Source: Chloroflexota bacterium | GTDB lineage: Bacteria; Chloroflexota; Dehalococcoidia; GIF9; AB-539-J10 | Length of the DNA stretch: 7,370 nt | Assembly: GCA_030604285.1 (NCBI GenBank) | Contig: JAUVWD010000034.1 | Coordinates: 1 to 7,370 of the forward strand | Direction: 5' to 3' | Shown here: positions 6,685 through 7,370 of the stretch, piece by piece | Numbering within the stretch: the stretch's first letter is position 1 | Layout of the letters: each line of letters opens with the position of its first letter | Notes under the pieces: model-generated | Seen by the model: only the letters and a program-made list of their open reading frames with translations | Told to the model about the DNA's origin: nothing | Databases searched by the model: none | Translations under genes and position numbers: made by a program

Positions 6685-6687
6685 CTA
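6685..6687 (-). other. In-frame amber codon replacing a conserved Gln in ade
   Basis: The minus strand reads GCT TTG TAG ATG GCA ACA ATT AAC. The codons before and after belong to one continuous adenine deaminase frame, and the family normally has Gln (CAG or CAA) here. The event could be a nonsense mutation, a sequencing error, read-through, or a genuine gene split. TAG is also the normal terminator of sbcD, the acyl-CoA dehydrogenase gene and ade itself, which argues against general reassignment of TAG. Confidence 0.85.
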
Positions 6688-7370
6688 CAAAGCTCGGACT
6701 GGCTCGAGCCCCCTGCTGATAGCCTTTCTCACCACAGCATCCACATCCCCGTCGCGAAAGAGGTCGGAGCAGCTGCGGTCATCTACCACAAAAAAACACC
6801 TCTTGTAGGTCTTATCGGTAACTAGAGGTAAGAGAGTATCAAGGTTCTTCTCTGAAGAGCCTTCTCGAATCATCAGGTACATTCCTCGCTCCAGCTTTTC
6901 CCTTCCCTCTTCCAGTGTAGTGGATTCATGCTCAGAAAGAATTCCTGCCGCTATGTAGGCGTTAAGCTCTTTGCCACTAAGTCCAGGGGCGTGCCCACCG
7001 ATAACACTGCCCTTCGCGGCAATGAGCTTGTCCAAAACCTCCCTATCGCAATTGATAACGCCGGAGAAGTTCATCACCTCTCCCAGGCCAATAACGTTCG
7101 GATACGCTAGAATCTCTCTTATCTCCTCAGCACCGATTTTGGCACCTGACGTTTCCAGGGTAGTTGCTGGCACACAAGAAGGGGCCATGAATAATATATC
7201 CAATGGTGATTTCTGTGCCCAGCTTGCAACGAACCTTATGCCTGCAAGCCCACATACGTTGGCAATTTCGTGCAGATCGGTGACCACAGTCAAAACTCCC
7301 CTGGGAACCACTGCGCAAGCATATTGGGCAGGGTGAAGCATAGAGCTTTCTATATGGGTATGACCATCAA
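6685..7370 (-). CDS. ade: Adenine deaminase, N-terminal/catalytic part (5' end beyond window, ends at amber)
   Basis: This is the metal-binding barrel portion of the same adenine deaminase. The reading frame is open to the right edge, so the true start lies outside: the first visible residues are DGHTHIESSM, the family's HxH metal motif, and an ATG at 7341 is an internal Met, not the start. Roughly 80-100 N-terminal residues should be missing. Visible signatures are VTDLHEIANV, APSCVPAT, GLGEVMNFSGVI, GGHAPGLSGKELNAYIAAGI, EHESTT, MIREGSSEKNL and FVVDDRSCSDLF, so all expected ligands and catalytic-site residues that I can recognise are kept. The frame ends ISRGLEPVRAL then TAG; relatives have AIQ followed by MATIN. 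One C-to-T change in a CAG codon explains the stop. Alone, this piece would lack the C-terminal domain carrying the HDSHN motif. Confidence 0.87.
   Translation of the reverse strand, partial: DGHTHIESSMLHPAQYACAVVPRGVLTVVTDLHEIANVCGLAGIRFVASWAQKSPLDILFMAPSCVPATTLETSGAKIGAEEIREILAYPNVIGLGEVMNFSGVINCDREVLDKLIAAKGSVIGGHAPGLSGKELNAYIAAGILSEHESTTLEEGREKLERGMYLMIREGSSEKNLDTLLPLVTDKTYKRCFFVVDDRSCSDLFRDGDVDAVVRKAISRGLEPVRAL

Noticed and set aside
6685..6687. TAG read as pyrrolysine or general TAG reassignment to Gln
   Set aside because: TAG ends three other frames in this window at the expected protein lengths (sbcD, the acyl-CoA dehydrogenase gene, ade), and pyrrolysine is not known at this position in adenine deaminases. 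Partial suppression cannot be excluded.
7339..7341. ATG at 7341 as the start of adenine deaminase
   Set aside because: The frame is open to the window edge and encodes DGHTHIESS just upstream, an essential metal motif, so this Met is internal.

Overview
The window looks like chromosomal DNA from an anaerobic bacterium. Two things suggest this: the acyl-CoA dehydrogenase/ETF gene set, and a homodimeric glycyl-tRNA synthetase followed by an SbcD-like nuclease. My impression is an uncultured Chloroflexota, Dehalococcoidia-like. This rests on protein character alone, with no rRNA or database search, so treat it as a weak guess. Base composition is close to balanced, and I see no phage, IS or CRISPR signature.

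Layout. Positions 1-303 hold no gene I can name: two perfect 7-bp hairpins, conflicting open frames on both strands, and a possible glyS promoter at the right end. The plus strand then carries glyS (304-1644) and an sbcD/Mre11-like nuclease (1641-2873), overlapping by 4 nt as a translationally coupled pair. The rest is on the minus strand. It starts at the right edge with adenine deaminase (ade, cut by the window edge and running down to 5884). It continues, after an 87-nt gap holding a candidate promoter, with an operon acyl-CoA dehydrogenase (5796-4663), etfB (4660-3854) and etfA (3857-2868). sbcD and etfA meet tail to tail and overlap by 6 bp.

How the genes work together. The acyl-CoA dehydrogenase, EtfB and EtfA form one redox module: electrons from a CoA-thioester flavoenzyme pass to or from the FAD of the ETF heterodimer. 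By eye, both parts of this module look unusual. The dehydrogenase has Ala361 and Gly237 at the two positions where the family normally carries its catalytic glutamate. EtfA has changes at several positions that normally contact FAD. glyS is a translation housekeeping gene and sbcD a DNA-repair nuclease; they share a transcript rather than a pathway.

Most notable is the ade gene. It is intact in frame over at least 494 codons except for a single TAG at 6685-6687, exactly where the family has the Gln of the conserved AIQMATIN-type motif. The TAG is followed at once by ATG. The gene is therefore a very recent pseudogene, a sequencing error, a read-through gene, or a gene split into two polypeptides. 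All its recognisable metal-ligand motifs are preserved on both sides of the stop.
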